Shown in pieces: positions 39,829-48,999 of a stretch of DNA of 64,000 nucleotides. The stretch covers positions 124,001-188,000 of the forward strand of contig NZ_JNXE01000008.1 in the NCBI RefSeq assembly GCF_000716605.1, in the 5' to 3' direction. The stretch comes from Streptomyces sp. NRRL F-525. Lineage in GTDB: Bacteria; Actinomycetota; Actinomycetes; Streptomycetales; Streptomycetaceae. The position numbers and the translations under genes were made by a program. A model generated the notes under the pieces. That model was given only the letters and a program-made list of their open reading frames with translations. It had not been told where the DNA came from and searched no databases. The first letter of the stretch is position 1; each line of letters starts with the position of its first letter.

Positions 39829-42465
39829 ATGGCGTCGAACAACACACCTGACAAAGGCATTTCCCGTCGCGTGGCTCTCGCAGCAGCCGGCACCGTCGGA
39901 CTCACCGCGGTGTCCCTCTCCACCGGACTCCCTTCGGCGGAGGCACTCCCCGCGGCGGACGCCTCCGCTTCCCTCACCGGCAACCCGTCGCGCCGCTCCG
40001 GCAGTTGGCACCGCTACGTCCAGGGCCCGTCCTCGCGCACGGTCCGCCCGGTGCGGATCACCACGTCGACCGGAGACGTGAAGAACCCCGGCGCGCTGCT
40101 CAAGCCCGGCGGAGCCAGATCCGTCCTGCGGCGCCCACAGCCCGCGGCGGCTCCGGCCTGGCCCGCCGGGACCACCGCCGAGGCGTCCTCGGCCCACGCG
40201 GGCAACAACGGCAACGACGGCCAGCCGCGTACCTACGACGCCTCCAACGCGATCGACGGAAACCCGGACACGTTCTGGAACGACGACACCCTGGGCGTCT
40301 TCCCCGACGTCCTCACCATCACCGCGCCGCAGGTCACGTCCTTGCAGGGCATCACGGTGATCTCCAACAGCGACGGCGTGCCGACCGACTACACCGTCGA
40401 CGTGTGGAGCGACGGCGACTGGCACACCGCCGCCACGGTCACCGCCAACGACGCGGTGCAGAAGGCCGTTCCGTTCACCGAGAAGGTCAGCACCGACCGC
40501 GTCCGCATCACGGTGACCCACGCCCAGGACACCTCGCACGGCAACTTCACCCGGATCAACGAGGTCTGGCCCGCACCGGTCGAGCCGATCCCGATACCGA
40601 CCGTCACCGTGGACTTCGGCAAGGTCGTCGTCGGATACCCGCAGATCAAGTTCACCTCGGCCTCCGCCAACTCGCCCGGTGTGCGGGTGGCGTTCTCCGA
40701 AACCCGCCAATTCCTCACCGACCGCTCGGACTTCACCCGCGCCGACCAGGCGGGCGGCGCCGGAGGGGGCACGGACCAGTTCGCGGTCCCCGCCAAGGGT
40801 GCCAACTGGACCGACCACAAAGGGTTCCAGGCCGGCGACAAGGTCTTCGCGGACGGCCTGCACGGATTCCGGTACCTCAAGATCAGCCTCGACGCACTCG
40901 CCTCGGACAGCCCCGCCGCCCAGCCCTGGGGCACGGTCGAAATCGACTCCGTGGCGCTCCAGTTCACGGCGTACGTGGGCACGCCGAGCACCTACCGCGG
41001 CTGGTTCCTGTGCTCCGACAACGAGTTGAATCGTTACTGGTACGGCGCCGCGTACACCAACGAACTCGTCACCGACACCTTCCGCCAGGACGACGTCGAC
41101 CCCCGCAACGCGTGGAGCGCCACGCTGGAGGGGAAGTTGGTCCTCCAGGACGGTGCCAAGCGCGACCGCGACCCGTACGTCGGCGACCTCGCCGTCTCCG
41201 CGCGCACCCTCTACCTGACCCACGACGACGCGGCCGCCGCGGCCCGCAACGTCCTCGCCGACCTCGCCGACCACCAGCGCGCCGACGGCTGGATCCCGCC
41301 CGCGTCGATCGGCAACTACACCCTCCCGCTCTTCGACTACCCGCTGTACTGGGTGACTTGCAGCTGGGACTACGTCCTCTACACCGGCGACCGGCAGTAC
41401 GCGACGCGCTACTACCCCAACCTGCTGAAGGTCCTGGACACCTGGTACCCGAGCGTCACGGACGACGCCGGCCTGCTGAGCAAGGGCCTCAACGGCACCG
41501 GCGGATACGGCGACTACGCCTTCCTGGGCCGCACGGGCCGCGTCACCTACTACAACGCGCTCTACGTCCAAGCCCTGCAGAACGCGGCCCAGTTGGCGCG
41601 CCTGCTGGGGCAGCAGGCCGACGCCGCACGCTGGAGCACGCGGGCCGACAAAGTGGCGCAGGCCGTCAACTCCCTTCTGTGGGACGCGGATGCGGGCGCC
41701 TACCTCGACTCCGGGACGGGCGCGGTACGGCACGCCCAGGACGGCAACTCCCTGGCCGTCGTCACCGGGATCGCCGACGCGGCCCGCGCCACCTCGGCCC
41801 TCGCGCATCTCGACGCGACGACGAAACGGCCGTACGGGAACGCCTTCATGGACAACGACACGATCTTCGACCAGGCGTCCCAGCGGGTCTACGCCTTCAC
41901 CTCGTACCCGGAGATCGAGGCCCGCTTCCTGAGCGGGCAGGCCGGGTCCGCGCTGGACCAGATCCGCCGTATGTACGGCTGGATGGACAAGAACGACCCC
42001 GGCATCACCCACTGGGAGGGCATCGGCCCGGGCGGCTCGCTGTACGAGGACGCCTACACCAGCATGGCCCACGGCTGGTCCACCGGTGTCCTGCCGGCGC
42101 TGACCAACAACCTGCTGGGCGCACGCCCGACTTCACCCGGGTTCGCCACCTGGGAGGTACGTCCGCAACCCGGTGACGTCGACTGGGCGACAGGTCAACT
42201 CCCCACCCCGCACGGCCCGTTGGGCGTGGAGTGGGAGAACAGCAGCCGTGTCTTCCGCCTCACGGTTCACGTGCCCCGGCACACGCAGGGCTCGGTCGTC
42301 CTCCCCGGTGACGCGCGCGGTCTGCGCGTGAGTGTCGGCCGGCGGACGCTGTGGGACGGGCGGCGGGCGTCGAGCCGTGACGTGAGCGTGGCCGACGGAA
42401 CGGTCACCGTGTCCAACCTGGGCCCGGGCGACCACAGTTTCGTGAGCGAGCGGCGCGGCGACTGA
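39829..42465 (+). CDS. Tat-exported GH78-like (alpha-L-rhamnosidase type) glycoside hydrolase with discoidin domain
   Basis: An 878-residue secreted enzyme. Residues 1-45 are a twin-arginine signal (ISRRVALAAAGTVGLTAVSLSTG). A F5/8-type (discoidin, carbohydrate-binding) domain spans about 110-245 (NAIDGNPDTFWNDDT, LQGITVISNSDGVPTDYTVDVWSDGDW). A beta-sandwich domain follows, and a (alpha/alpha)6 catalytic domain starts about 395: LNRYWYGAAYTNELVTDTFRQDDVDPRNAWSATLEGKLVLQDGAKRDRDPYVGDLAVSARTLYL, where the RDRDPYVGDL acids match the GH78 catalytic region. The C-terminal beta domain ends GPGDHSF. It probably cleaves rhamnosides or related glycosides outside the cell. ATG at 39829 with AAGGGGA upstream; a LacI-type operator lies in front. 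Confidence 0.88.
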   Translation: MASNNTPDKGISRRVALAAAGTVGLTAVSLSTGLPSAEALPAADASASLTGNPSRRSGSWHRYVQGPSSRTVRPVRITTSTGDVKNPGALLKPGGARSVLRRPQPAAAPAWPAGTTAEASSAHAGNNGNDGQPRTYDASNAIDGNPDTFWNDDTLGVFPDVLTITAPQVTSLQGITVISNSDGVPTDYTVDVWSDGDWHTAATVTANDAVQKAVPFTEKVSTDRVRITVTHAQDTSHGNFTRINEVWPAPVEPIPIPTVTVDFGKVVVGYPQIKFTSASANSPGVRVAFSETRQFLTDRSDFTRADQAGGAGGGTDQFAVPAKGANWTDHKGFQAGDKVFADGLHGFRYLKISLDALASDSPAAQPWGTVEIDSVALQFTAYVGTPSTYRGWFLCSDNELNRYWYGAAYTNELVTDTFRQDDVDPRNAWSATLEGKLVLQDGAKRDRDPYVGDLAVSARTLYLTHDDAAAAARNVLADLADHQRADGWIPPASIGNYTLPLFDYPLYWVTCSWDYVLYTGDRQYATRYYPNLLKVLDTWYPSVTDDAGLLSKGLNGTGGYGDYAFLGRTGRVTYYNALYVQALQNAAQLARLLGQQADAARWSTRADKVAQAVNSLLWDADAGAYLDSGTGAVRHAQDGNSLAVVTGIADAARATSALAHLDATTKRPYGNAFMDNDTIFDQASQRVYAFTSYPEIEARFLSGQAGSALDQIRRMYGWMDKNDPGITHWEGIGPGGSLYEDAYTSMAHGWSTGVLPALTNNLLGARPTSPGFATWEVRPQPGDVDWATGQLPTPHGPLGVEWENSSRVFRLTVHVPRHTQGSVVLPGDARGLRVSVGRRTLWDGRRASSRDVSVADGTVTVSNLGPGDHSFVSERRGD

Positions 42466-42480
42466 CCTCGCCCGTGTGAT

Positions 42481-42517
42481 GCCGTGACGCATTCGCTTTG
42501 CGCGAGCGTGTCACGGC
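42481..42517 (+). terminator. Hairpin after the glycoside hydrolase gene
   Basis: Arms GCCGTGAC/GTCACGGC (42481-42488, 42510-42517) with a further inner CGC/GCG pairing, 16 bp past the stop. Confidence 0.65.
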
Positions 42518-42616
42518 GTTCCCTTTGGCTAATTGTGGCTGGTGTTTTGCCGGTCCTTGCGTTGTCCACTCCACCACTCCGACCTACCCTGACCTGCGGA
42601 CCATGGGAGGGTCGGG

Positions 42617-43879
42617 ATGCTGAACACCGTCCGGGAACAGGCCGCGGGACTCACCAAGGATCAGCGCAACGCCTTCGTCGCCGCCTACTTGGGCTGGGCG
42701 ATGGACGCCTTCGACTACTTCCTCGTCGTCCTCGTCTACAGCGAGATCGCCGACGACTTCCATGTCTCCCTCACCGACATGGCCTTCCTCACCACGGCCA
42801 CCCTGGTGATGCGGCCGGTCGGCGCCCTCCTCTTCGGCCTGTGGGCGGACCGCAAAGGCCGCCGCACCCCGCTCATGGTCGACGTGGCCTTCTACTCGGT
42901 CATCGGATTCGCCTGCGCCTTCGCCCCGAACTACGCCGTGCTGCTGGTACTTCGCCTGCTCTACGGCATCGGCATGGGCGGCGAGTGGGGCCTGGGCGCG
43001 GCGCTGGCCATGGAGAAGATCCCGGCCGAGCGGCGCGGTTTCTGGTCGGGGCTGCTGCAGAGCGGCTACTCGCTGGGGTATCTGCTCGCCGCGGTGGCGT
43101 TCTTCGTCATCGAACCCGCCTTCGGCTGGCGGGGGTTGTTCGCCTTCAGCCTGGTGCCCGCCCTCGTCTCGCTGTGGGTGCGCGCCCGGGTGGAGGAGAG
43201 CGAGGTGTGGGAGAAGAGCGTCAAACTCAACCGCACGCCCGCCTACCAGGTGTTCAAGAACCCCGCTGTCCTACGGCGGTTCGTGTACCTGGTCGCGCTG
43301 ATGACCGCCTTCAACTGGATGTCGCACGGCACCCAGGACATCTACCCGACCTTCGTGAAGAAGGGCCTGGGCCTGTCCCCGGACACCGCGATCGCGATCG
43401 CCGTGGTCTACAACATCGGCGCCATCATCGGCGGCATGGTGCTCGGGGCGTACTCCGAGCGGCTGGGGCGCCGCCGCACGATCATGATCGCGGCGGCCGC
43501 GGGCCTGGTCGTGGTGCCCTTCTTCGTCCTGTCCACCGCCGTGGGCTGGCTGATGCTGTCCTCGTTCCTGATGCAACTGTGCGTACAGGGAGCCTGGGGC
43601 GTCATCCCCGCGCACCTCACCGAGATGAGCCCGGACACGATCCGGGGCTTCTATCCCGGTGTCACCTACCAACTCGGCAACCTGATCGCCGCCCTCAACC
43701 TGCCGATCCAGGAGGCCATCGCCGACCATCACGGCTATCCGGTGGCGATGGCGTGGACCGTAACTCCCGCTCTGGTCCTGGTGATTGTGCTGAGCGCGGT
43801 CGGCAAGGAGGCCAAGGGGATCCGGTTCGGCGGTACGGGGACGCAGGCGCCGAGCACCGCGGCGGCGGACCCGGTGTAG
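42617..43879 (+). CDS. MFS transporter, carboxylate/aromatic acid:H+ symporter type
   Basis: A 420-residue carrier with twelve predicted helices. Motifs: AAYLGWAMDAFDYFLVVLVYSEIADDF in helix 1, the MFS signature GLWADRKGRR after helix 2, LLYGIGMGGEWGLGAALAMEKIPAERRGFWSG in helices 4-5, and a repeat AYSERLGRRRT after helix 8. The DAFDYF/GMGGEWG set is typical of carriers for monocarboxylates, sialic acid or aromatic acids. ATG at 42617 with GGGAGG upstream. It follows the GH78-like gene by 150 bp with a hairpin between, so linkage is uncertain. Confidence 0.9.
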   Translation: MLNTVREQAAGLTKDQRNAFVAAYLGWAMDAFDYFLVVLVYSEIADDFHVSLTDMAFLTTATLVMRPVGALLFGLWADRKGRRTPLMVDVAFYSVIGFACAFAPNYAVLLVLRLLYGIGMGGEWGLGAALAMEKIPAERRGFWSGLLQSGYSLGYLLAAVAFFVIEPAFGWRGLFAFSLVPALVSLWVRARVEESEVWEKSVKLNRTPAYQVFKNPAVLRRFVYLVALMTAFNWMSHGTQDIYPTFVKKGLGLSPDTAIAIAVVYNIGAIIGGMVLGAYSERLGRRRTIMIAAAAGLVVVPFFVLSTAVGWLMLSSFLMQLCVQGAWGVIPAHLTEMSPDTIRGFYPGVTYQLGNLIAALNLPIQEAIADHHGYPVAMAWTVTPALVLVIVLSAVGKEAKGIRFGGTGTQAPSTAAADPV

Positions 43880-43902
43880 TGCAGGGGGCAGCCGGTCGTC
43901 GG

Positions 43903-45156
43903 TCACAGGACCGGTGAACGCGGTCCCGAGGCGGCAACCGGCTCCACCCGGCTCGCGCGGGGCCGGTCCCGTCGTAGCAGAGGCCGTTCGACGAGGGCGT
44001 ACGAGGCGAGGGCCGCGGCGAACGTGGCCGCGAGGCCGGTCTGGAGCAGGGCGTCGCCGCGCACGCCGAGGTCGTGCAGCAGCCGGATGACGGGGTAGTG
44101 CCAGAGGTACATCCCGTAACTGAGGTTGCGCCCGATCCAGACCATCGTGGACAGCGACAGCAGGCGGGTGGGCCACGAGTCGGGGCACAGTGCCAGCGCG
44201 GCGACCACACAGGCCGTCAGCAGGGCGGCGGCCAGGAAACCGACCGTGTACCAGACGGGATTCCACCCGCTGACCTCGGTGATCGGGATCTGCCAGGCGA
44301 TCAGCCCGAGCACCGCGAGCGCGGGCCAGACGAGCCGGCTCGCCCAGCGGCGCAGCGAGGCCAGGCGGGGGTCGTCGGCGCGCAGCCGGGCCAGGACGAG
44401 GGCGAGCAGGGCGCCGATGAGGAGTTGGTCGGCGCGGGTGTCGGGGCCGTTGTAGATACGGTGTGCCGCTGTCGGGTCCCAGAGCATGGTCCGCCAGAGC
44501 ACCGGCAGGACGCAGAGCACCGCCACGCAGGCCAGCACCGCGCGTGCCGTCGCGTGCCGCAGCAGTACGAGCAGGAGCAGCGGCCAGGCGAGATAGAACT
44601 GCTCCTCCACGCCGAGGGACCAGGTGTGGCTGAGGGGTGCGGTGAGATCGGAGTACGCCCCGTCGTTCCCGGCCCGCACGAGATTCACCACCGATCCCGC
44701 GGCCAGGGCGGCGGCCACCCACGCCCCGCGGAAGAGCGGCAGCGCGAACGTCACGGACAGCAGCGCGGTGACCGCGCACATCACCAGTAGGGCGGGCATG
44801 AGGCGTACCCACCGGCGCCGGTAGAACGACCACAGCCCGATGCCACCGGTACGGGCGTACTCGCCGACCAGCAGCCGCGTGATGACGAAACCGCTGATCG
44901 TGAAGAACACGTCCACACCCACCGAGCCGCCCGGCACCAGGTCCGGCTCCACGTGGTAGACGATCACCAGCACCACCGCGACCGTCCGCAGTCCGTCCAG
45001 CCCCGCGACCCGCCCACCACCACGCAGCGCCGACGAGAATCCCCGCCCGCCACCTCTGCCGCGTTCCGCGGACGCGGGCGCGAGCGGCGGCGCCGCCCGC
45101 ACGTCAGGGCTCTGTTCCGTGGCCTCGTCTACCGTGCTCCGATGGAGGGTGCTCAT
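43903..45156 (-). CDS. Acyltransferase 3 (OafA/YrhL-like) membrane O-acyltransferase
   Basis: A 417-residue multi-pass enzyme. After a 45-residue Pro/Arg-rich start comes GLDGLRTVAVVLVIVYHVEPDLVPGGSVGVDVFFTISGFVITRLL, with the catalytic-type His of the family in VYHV and the R in FYRRRWVRLMPALL. Later: LSHTWSLGVEEQFYLAWPLLLL, and near the end SYGMYLWHYPVIRLL. It would transfer acyl groups to a carbohydrate or lipid on the outer face of the membrane. It converges on the MFS gene with a 23-bp gap. Acceptor unknown. Confidence 0.93.
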   Translation of the reverse strand: MSTLHRSTVDEATEQSPDVRAAPPLAPASAERGRGGGRGFSSALRGGGRVAGLDGLRTVAVVLVIVYHVEPDLVPGGSVGVDVFFTISGFVITRLLVGEYARTGGIGLWSFYRRRWVRLMPALLVMCAVTALLSVTFALPLFRGAWVAAALAAGSVVNLVRAGNDGAYSDLTAPLSHTWSLGVEEQFYLAWPLLLLVLLRHATARAVLACVAVLCVLPVLWRTMLWDPTAAHRIYNGPDTRADQLLIGALLALVLARLRADDPRLASLRRWASRLVWPALAVLGLIAWQIPITEVSGWNPVWYTVGFLAAALLTACVVAALALCPDSWPTRLLSLSTMVWIGRNLSYGMYLWHYPVIRLLHDLGVRGDALLQTGLAATFAAALASYALVERPLLRRDRPRASRVEPVAASGPRSPVL

Positions 45157-45304
45157 AACGGCGGCGTCTGCCCACGACTGCGCGGATCACACAAATTCTC
45201 ATGTTGCGCACAGGTTGGCGCTGCTCTGGCGTTGCCTTTCGGACGCCGGAGTCCGGTCATTAATGATCGGCAGGCAGGGTGCCCGACTTGGCAGACTGCT
45301 CGGC

Positions 45305-45865
45305 ATGGCCAACTCGTATGCGCAGGCAGTGCTGAGGACAACGGATCTTGCCGAGGCACTGCGCGCCGCCGGGCGACTGCTCGAACTCGCCGACACCACG
45401 GAACTCGAAGTCGACTTCGAGGCAAGGGTCTCCACGCCCGGAGAGCTGGAGCGGTTGAGCGGGGTGATGCCCGATGCCGAGTGGTGGTCCTACGGAGCCG
45501 ACCGACACGGCTCCTCAAGGGATGGCGGCGTTCCGTCGGAGTGCCTCCCGATCTTCATGCGCAGATGGTGCATGGCCCCGGAAGCTGTAGACGCGTTCTT
45601 GGCTGCGACGGGGAATGTCCCGGCCATGGTCCGCTGGGACTTCAGAGGCTGGCCCGAGGCTCCGGAGGTGGGCCTCGGCTGCGGGGGTTCCAGAGGCGCC
45701 TACGTGACGGTGTGCGTGAACGCGCGCGACCTCGACCTCGAGGAACCCACACCGGACCACACGCTGTACGTCCACGTGACGCAGGTCCAGGCCGAACGGG
45801 CTCCTTGGCTGGCGGCACAGGTCGGCCTGCGGGTCATCGGGGAACTGGAGATGGCACCCCTCTGA
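45305..45865 (+). CDS. Hypothetical protein
   Basis: A 186-residue protein with no recognised family: ANSYAQAVLRTTDLAEALRAAGRLLELADTTELEVDFEARVSTPGELERLSGVM at the front; AVDAFLAATGNVPAMVRWDFRGWPEAP, a Gly-rich LGCGGSRGAYVTVCVNARDLD and a final LRVIGELEMAPL. No signal peptide or membrane helix. The start is uncertain: ATG at 45305 or in-frame ATG at 45262; neither has a strong ribosome site. It is divergent from the acyltransferase gene. Confidence 0.65.
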   Translation: MANSYAQAVLRTTDLAEALRAAGRLLELADTTELEVDFEARVSTPGELERLSGVMPDAEWWSYGADRHGSSRDGGVPSECLPIFMRRWCMAPEAVDAFLAATGNVPAMVRWDFRGWPEAPEVGLGCGGSRGAYVTVCVNARDLDLEEPTPDHTLYVHVTQVQAERAPWLAAQVGLRVIGELEMAPL

Positions 45866-46066
45866 GCCCGCCCTCCGAACGGCCGCCGGTCCGGCCTCTC
45901 GAACTGACCATCGCCGGGCCGGAGTTGGACCCGACCTTGTGGGGCCGGATCATGTCTACGCTGTGACCTGCGATCATCGCGTGAGTGCCCGACCTCGTGC
46001 ACCGATGATCAATAGTGGCCGTATCCACGAGTGCCGGCAGGACGCGAAGACGCCGAAGGAGACGCA

Positions 46067-46600
46067 GTGCTGGGATTGTTGGGCTTCTACGACGAGTTCG
46101 ACAACCGTTCCGGTCGACCGAACGGATCGATACACGCTGCCGTCCGACCCGTCGGCGAGCCGGACGAGGCGGACTTGGTGGCCTACCTGGACGCCGGGCA
46201 CGTCCTGATCGACGTCATGGAAGCCGGACACGACGTCATCACCGGCGACGCCCACCGGAACTCCGCTGGATGCTCCTCCCTGGTGACCGACGGGGCGTGG
46301 CTGTGGCGCCAGGACTTCTCGCACTACCTGGAGACACACCACGTCTCGCTGCCCGACGTGTTCGTCGAGCACGTCCGCGGCCTGAACCATCAGATGCCCA
46401 CCATCACCGTCGCCGAGTTCGCTCCGCACTACGACGAGACCATGCCGCTGGTCGGCTGGGCCTCGGCGGTGCCGTGGACGTCGACTGCGACCGTGCTCGT
46501 ACCTGAACCGCGAGCAGTGACCGACAGGGCCCAGTCGCGGAACCGGCCACACGGCAGCTGGGGCAGACCGCGCAAGCCGCGCAGGCTGCCGAGAACGTAA
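46067..46600 (+). CDS. Hypothetical protein
   Basis: A 177-residue protein of unknown function: LGLLGFYDEFDNRSGRPNGSIHAAVRPVGEPDEADLVAYLDAGHVLIDVMEAGHDVITGDAHRNSAGCSSLVTDGAWLWRQDFSHYLETHHVSLPDVFVEHVRGLNH. The DVITGD...SLVTDGAWLWR...DFSHYL pattern looks like a family of Streptomyces proteins without known role. The tail from about residue 140 is basic and low in complexity. GTG at 46067 with AGGAG 6 bp upstream is chosen over an in-frame ATG at 46031. Converges on the nic operon with a 120-bp gap in which nothing else is seen. Confidence 0.7.
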   Translation: MLGLLGFYDEFDNRSGRPNGSIHAAVRPVGEPDEADLVAYLDAGHVLIDVMEAGHDVITGDAHRNSAGCSSLVTDGAWLWRQDFSHYLETHHVSLPDVFVEHVRGLNHQMPTITVAEFAPHYDETMPLVGWASAVPWTSTATVLVPEPRAVTDRAQSRNRPHGSWGRPRKPRRLPRT

Positions 46601-46720
46601 GGCTCGTAGCACGATCTTGTCGGTGGTCTCAGCTTGGAGATTGACCTCTCATGGGCCTTCTTGAGTAGTCTCCAGTCCGGTCGTCCTTCGCGGCAGCCCC
46701 AGATCTTCCCCGCTCCGCCC

Positions 46721-47479
46721 TCAGGCCCCAACCTCACCACTGAGCAGCCTGCCCGCGCCGGGAACAACCGTGGACAGGCCCAGTTCGGCAAGGATGCGGT
46801 ACGTCGTGGCGGTCGCCGCCGAGAGCACCGGCAGCCCGCACGCGTCCTCCACCGGCTGGATCGACGGCAGGGAAGGCATCTGGACGCAGGCCGACAGGAC
46901 GAGCGCGTCGGCCCGGGACAGGTCCAGGCGTCGCCAGTGCTCGCGCAGGTCGGCCGGGTCGAGGCGGGCGACGGCCAGGTTGTCCGGCACCTCCAGACTC
47001 AGCGCGTCCACCACCTCGACGCCCGCGTCCTCGATGTAGTCCGCCACCAACCGCGTGAGCGGCTTCATGTACGGCGTGACGATCGCGACCCGCCGGGCGC
47101 CCAGGGCCTCGATGCCGTCGAGGAGGGCGCCCGCGCTCGATGCCACGGGGGCCCGGGAGCCCTCGGCGCGCAGCACACCGGTGATCTCGTCCTCGGCGGT
47201 GCAGTGGTAGCCCGGCCCCTGCGCCATGATCGCGACGAGGCAGGCCGTGACGACCACGTCGGGCCGGGCGTCGGCGAGTTCCAGTGCCGCGCGCCCGGTC
47301 TGCGCGTTCATCGCGCGCAGCTGCTCGGGCGTCACGTGCCGCATGCGCATCCGGCTGCTGTGGAAGACGAACCTGTTCTCCGGGATCAGGGACTCGCGCT
47401 GCCGCATCATGCGCGGCAGCTCCGTCTCCATGGTCAGGTTCGAGCTGGGCACGATCATGCCGATGTGGTGATCGGGCAT
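46721..47479 (-). CDS. nicE: Maleate cis-trans isomerase
   Basis: A 252-residue member of the Asp/Glu racemase fold that isomerises maleate to fumarate. Seen: IGMIVPSSNLTMETELPRMM at the start, catalytic Cys80 in DVVVTACLVAIMA and Cys198 in LVLSACVQMPSL, spaced as in known maleate isomerases. ATG at 47479 with GGAGG upstream. It is the last gene of the nicotinate operon and completes the pathway by delivering fumarate to the citric acid cycle. The alternative, arylmalonate decarboxylase or a related racemase, is less likely given the neighbours. Confidence 0.9.
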   Translation of the reverse strand: MPDHHIGMIVPSSNLTMETELPRMMRQRESLIPENRFVFHSSRMRMRHVTPEQLRAMNAQTGRAALELADARPDVVVTACLVAIMAQGPGYHCTAEDEITGVLRAEGSRAPVASSAGALLDGIEALGARRVAIVTPYMKPLTRLVADYIEDAGVEVVDALSLEVPDNLAVARLDPADLREHWRRLDLSRADALVLSACVQMPSLPSIQPVEDACGLPVLSAATATTYRILAELGLSTVVPGAGRLLSGEVGA

Positions 47480-47560
47480 GGAGTCCTCCGGGGGAGTGCG
47501 GCGCGGGTGAGCTGCCCGCGCTTGTCGGAGACCGAGGGGCCGCCGACCGCCACCGCGGGG

Positions 47561-48043
47561 TCAGGACTCCTCGGCCAGTCCCTCCCAGTGATCGGCGAGG
47601 GACGTGAACAGATGCATGATGTCCTCGCGCCGCTCCGGTCCGAACGGCGCGAGGAGCCGTTCGTCGAGGCTGCGGGCGCGGAGGTTCGCGTCGTGGAGGG
47701 TCCGCTCGCCCTCCTCCGTCAGATGGAGCAGCTTGCGCCGGCCGTCGTCCGCGGCCGTCCTGCGCACGATCAGACCCCGGTTCTCCAGCCGCCGCGCGAC
47801 GTCCGCCATCGTCGACGTGTCCAGGGAGACCGCGGCCGCCATGGACCGCTGATCGCTCCCGGGCGCCGCCTCCACTGCCTGGAGCACCGCGAACTGGGGC
47901 CCGGTGAGTGTCGGGTCGACGGCACGGATCCAGGCCGCGAGATACGCCTGGTACAGACGGCGGACCTGGTAGCCGGGCGCGGCGGTGAGCGCCGGGGGCG
48001 GTCCGGCGGGCGTGGACGTCGGGGTTGCGGTTTCGTCACCCAT
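47561..48043 (-). CDS. nicR: MarR-family regulator of the nicotinate operon
   Basis: A 160-residue MarR protein: YQVRRLYQAYLAAWIRAVDPTLTGPQFAVLQAVEAAPGSDQRSMAAAVSLDTSTMADVARRLENRGLIVRRTAADDGRRKLLHLTEEGERTL. This holds the winged helix and the D-x-R-R/K wing. In Pseudomonas the nic genes are repressed by the MarR protein NicR; position inside the operon suggests the same role here, with autoregulation. Start ATG at 48043 (GTG at 48052 possible). The CAGAGATA-type palindrome upstream of nicX is a candidate target. Confidence 0.82.
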   Translation of the reverse strand: MGDETATPTSTPAGPPPALTAAPGYQVRRLYQAYLAAWIRAVDPTLTGPQFAVLQAVEAAPGSDQRSMAAAVSLDTSTMADVARRLENRGLIVRRTAADDGRRKLLHLTEEGERTLHDANLRARSLDERLLAPFGPERREDIMHLFTSLADHWEGLAEES

Positions 48044-48117
48044 GGAGCCCACTTAAGCACGGCACTAGACCGACTCGGCAGCCGGACCGGCGATCTTGGG
48101 GAACCCGCGCGCCGGCG

Positions 48118-48966
48118 TCACACCAGCATCGGCCGCAGCACTTGCCGCAGGGCCGCGAGCCCGGCGGACGGGTTGTCCCAGAACAGCATGTGACCGGCGT
48201 CCGGGATCTCCGCCAGTACGGCCGACGGCAGCAGCCGGACCGCCTCCGCGGCGCCCTGCGCGGTGACGACCGGGCTGTCCGCGCCGTGGAGGAGCGCCGT
48301 GGGCCCGGGAACCGAGGGCCACCAGTCGAAGAAGTCCTCGCTCTCGAAGCCGCGGTGCGTGGCGGTGACCGCCTCCGTGTCGCAGCTCGCCAGCCAGCGT
48401 GCCCGCAGTTCCTGTTCGCGGCGCGGCCAGCGCGGCCAGGACCGGGCCACCTCGTCGGCGTCGGTACCGCGCCGTGCTTGAGCCAGTTGGTCGAGGAAGG
48501 CGTCGAGGGGCGTGGGGTAGGACCCGCGTCCGGGGCCGCTCATCGGCGGATCGCCGAGCACGGTGCCCCGCAGTGCCACCTTCGCCCGGACGGCGGTCAC
48601 AGCCGCGATCCGGGCGCCCATGGAGTGCCCGAAGAGCACCGGCCGGTGCAGCCCGAGGCCCGCGACGACGGCCTCGGTGTCCTCGGCGTACTCCTCCAGA
48701 CCGTACGCACCGCCGCCGTCGGACAGCCCGCGCCCACGGACATCGACCACCAACGGCCTTACCAGAGGCGTCAGTTCACGGGCCACGAAGTCCATCGCCA
48801 CGGCTGGGCTGGTGATGCCGGGCAGCACGACCAGCGGGACGCCGTCACCGCCGTAGTCCAGGACGTGCAGGCGGGTGCCGCCCGAGCGGATCCAGCGGCT
48901 GGTGGCAGGGACGTCGGCGAGATCGGCGAGCGCGGACTGGGCCAGTAGGCGAGTGGGTGGGGGCAT
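48118..48966 (-). CDS. nicD: N-formylmaleamate deformylase (alpha/beta hydrolase)
   Basis: A 282-residue alpha/beta hydrolase. Oxyanion region LVVLPGITSPAVAMDFVARELTPLVRPLVVDVRGRGLSD (the P-G-I-T-S-P-A start is typical of NicD), nucleophile Ser in LFGHSMGARIAAV, and the final catalytic His in IPDAGHMLFWDNP. NicD removes formate from N-formylmaleamate, the ring-opening product of 2,5-dihydroxypyridine. ATG at 48966 with GGAG 6 bp upstream. Lies 33 bp after the maleamate amidase gene. Confidence 0.87.
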   Translation of the reverse strand: MPPPTRLLAQSALADLADVPATSRWIRSGGTRLHVLDYGGDGVPLVVLPGITSPAVAMDFVARELTPLVRPLVVDVRGRGLSDGGGAYGLEEYAEDTEAVVAGLGLHRPVLFGHSMGARIAAVTAVRAKVALRGTVLGDPPMSGPGRGSYPTPLDAFLDQLAQARRGTDADEVARSWPRWPRREQELRARWLASCDTEAVTATHRGFESEDFFDWWPSVPGPTALLHGADSPVVTAQGAAEAVRLLPSAVLAEIPDAGHMLFWDNPSAGLAALRQVLRPMLV

Positions 48967-48999
48967 GGGTTCTCCAAGGGGGCAGAGCAGTAGTAGGGG

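Noticed and set aside
39802..42072. 756-codon minus-strand frame opposite the glycoside hydrolase
   Set aside because: Val/Gly/Arg-rich shadow; the + strand has a Tat signal and GH78 motifs.
48060..48966. Assignment of the alpha/beta hydrolase in the nic operon as a haloperoxidase or general esterase
   Set aside because: The PGITSPA start, GHSMGA elbow and position beside maleamate amidase and maleate isomerase fit NicD better.
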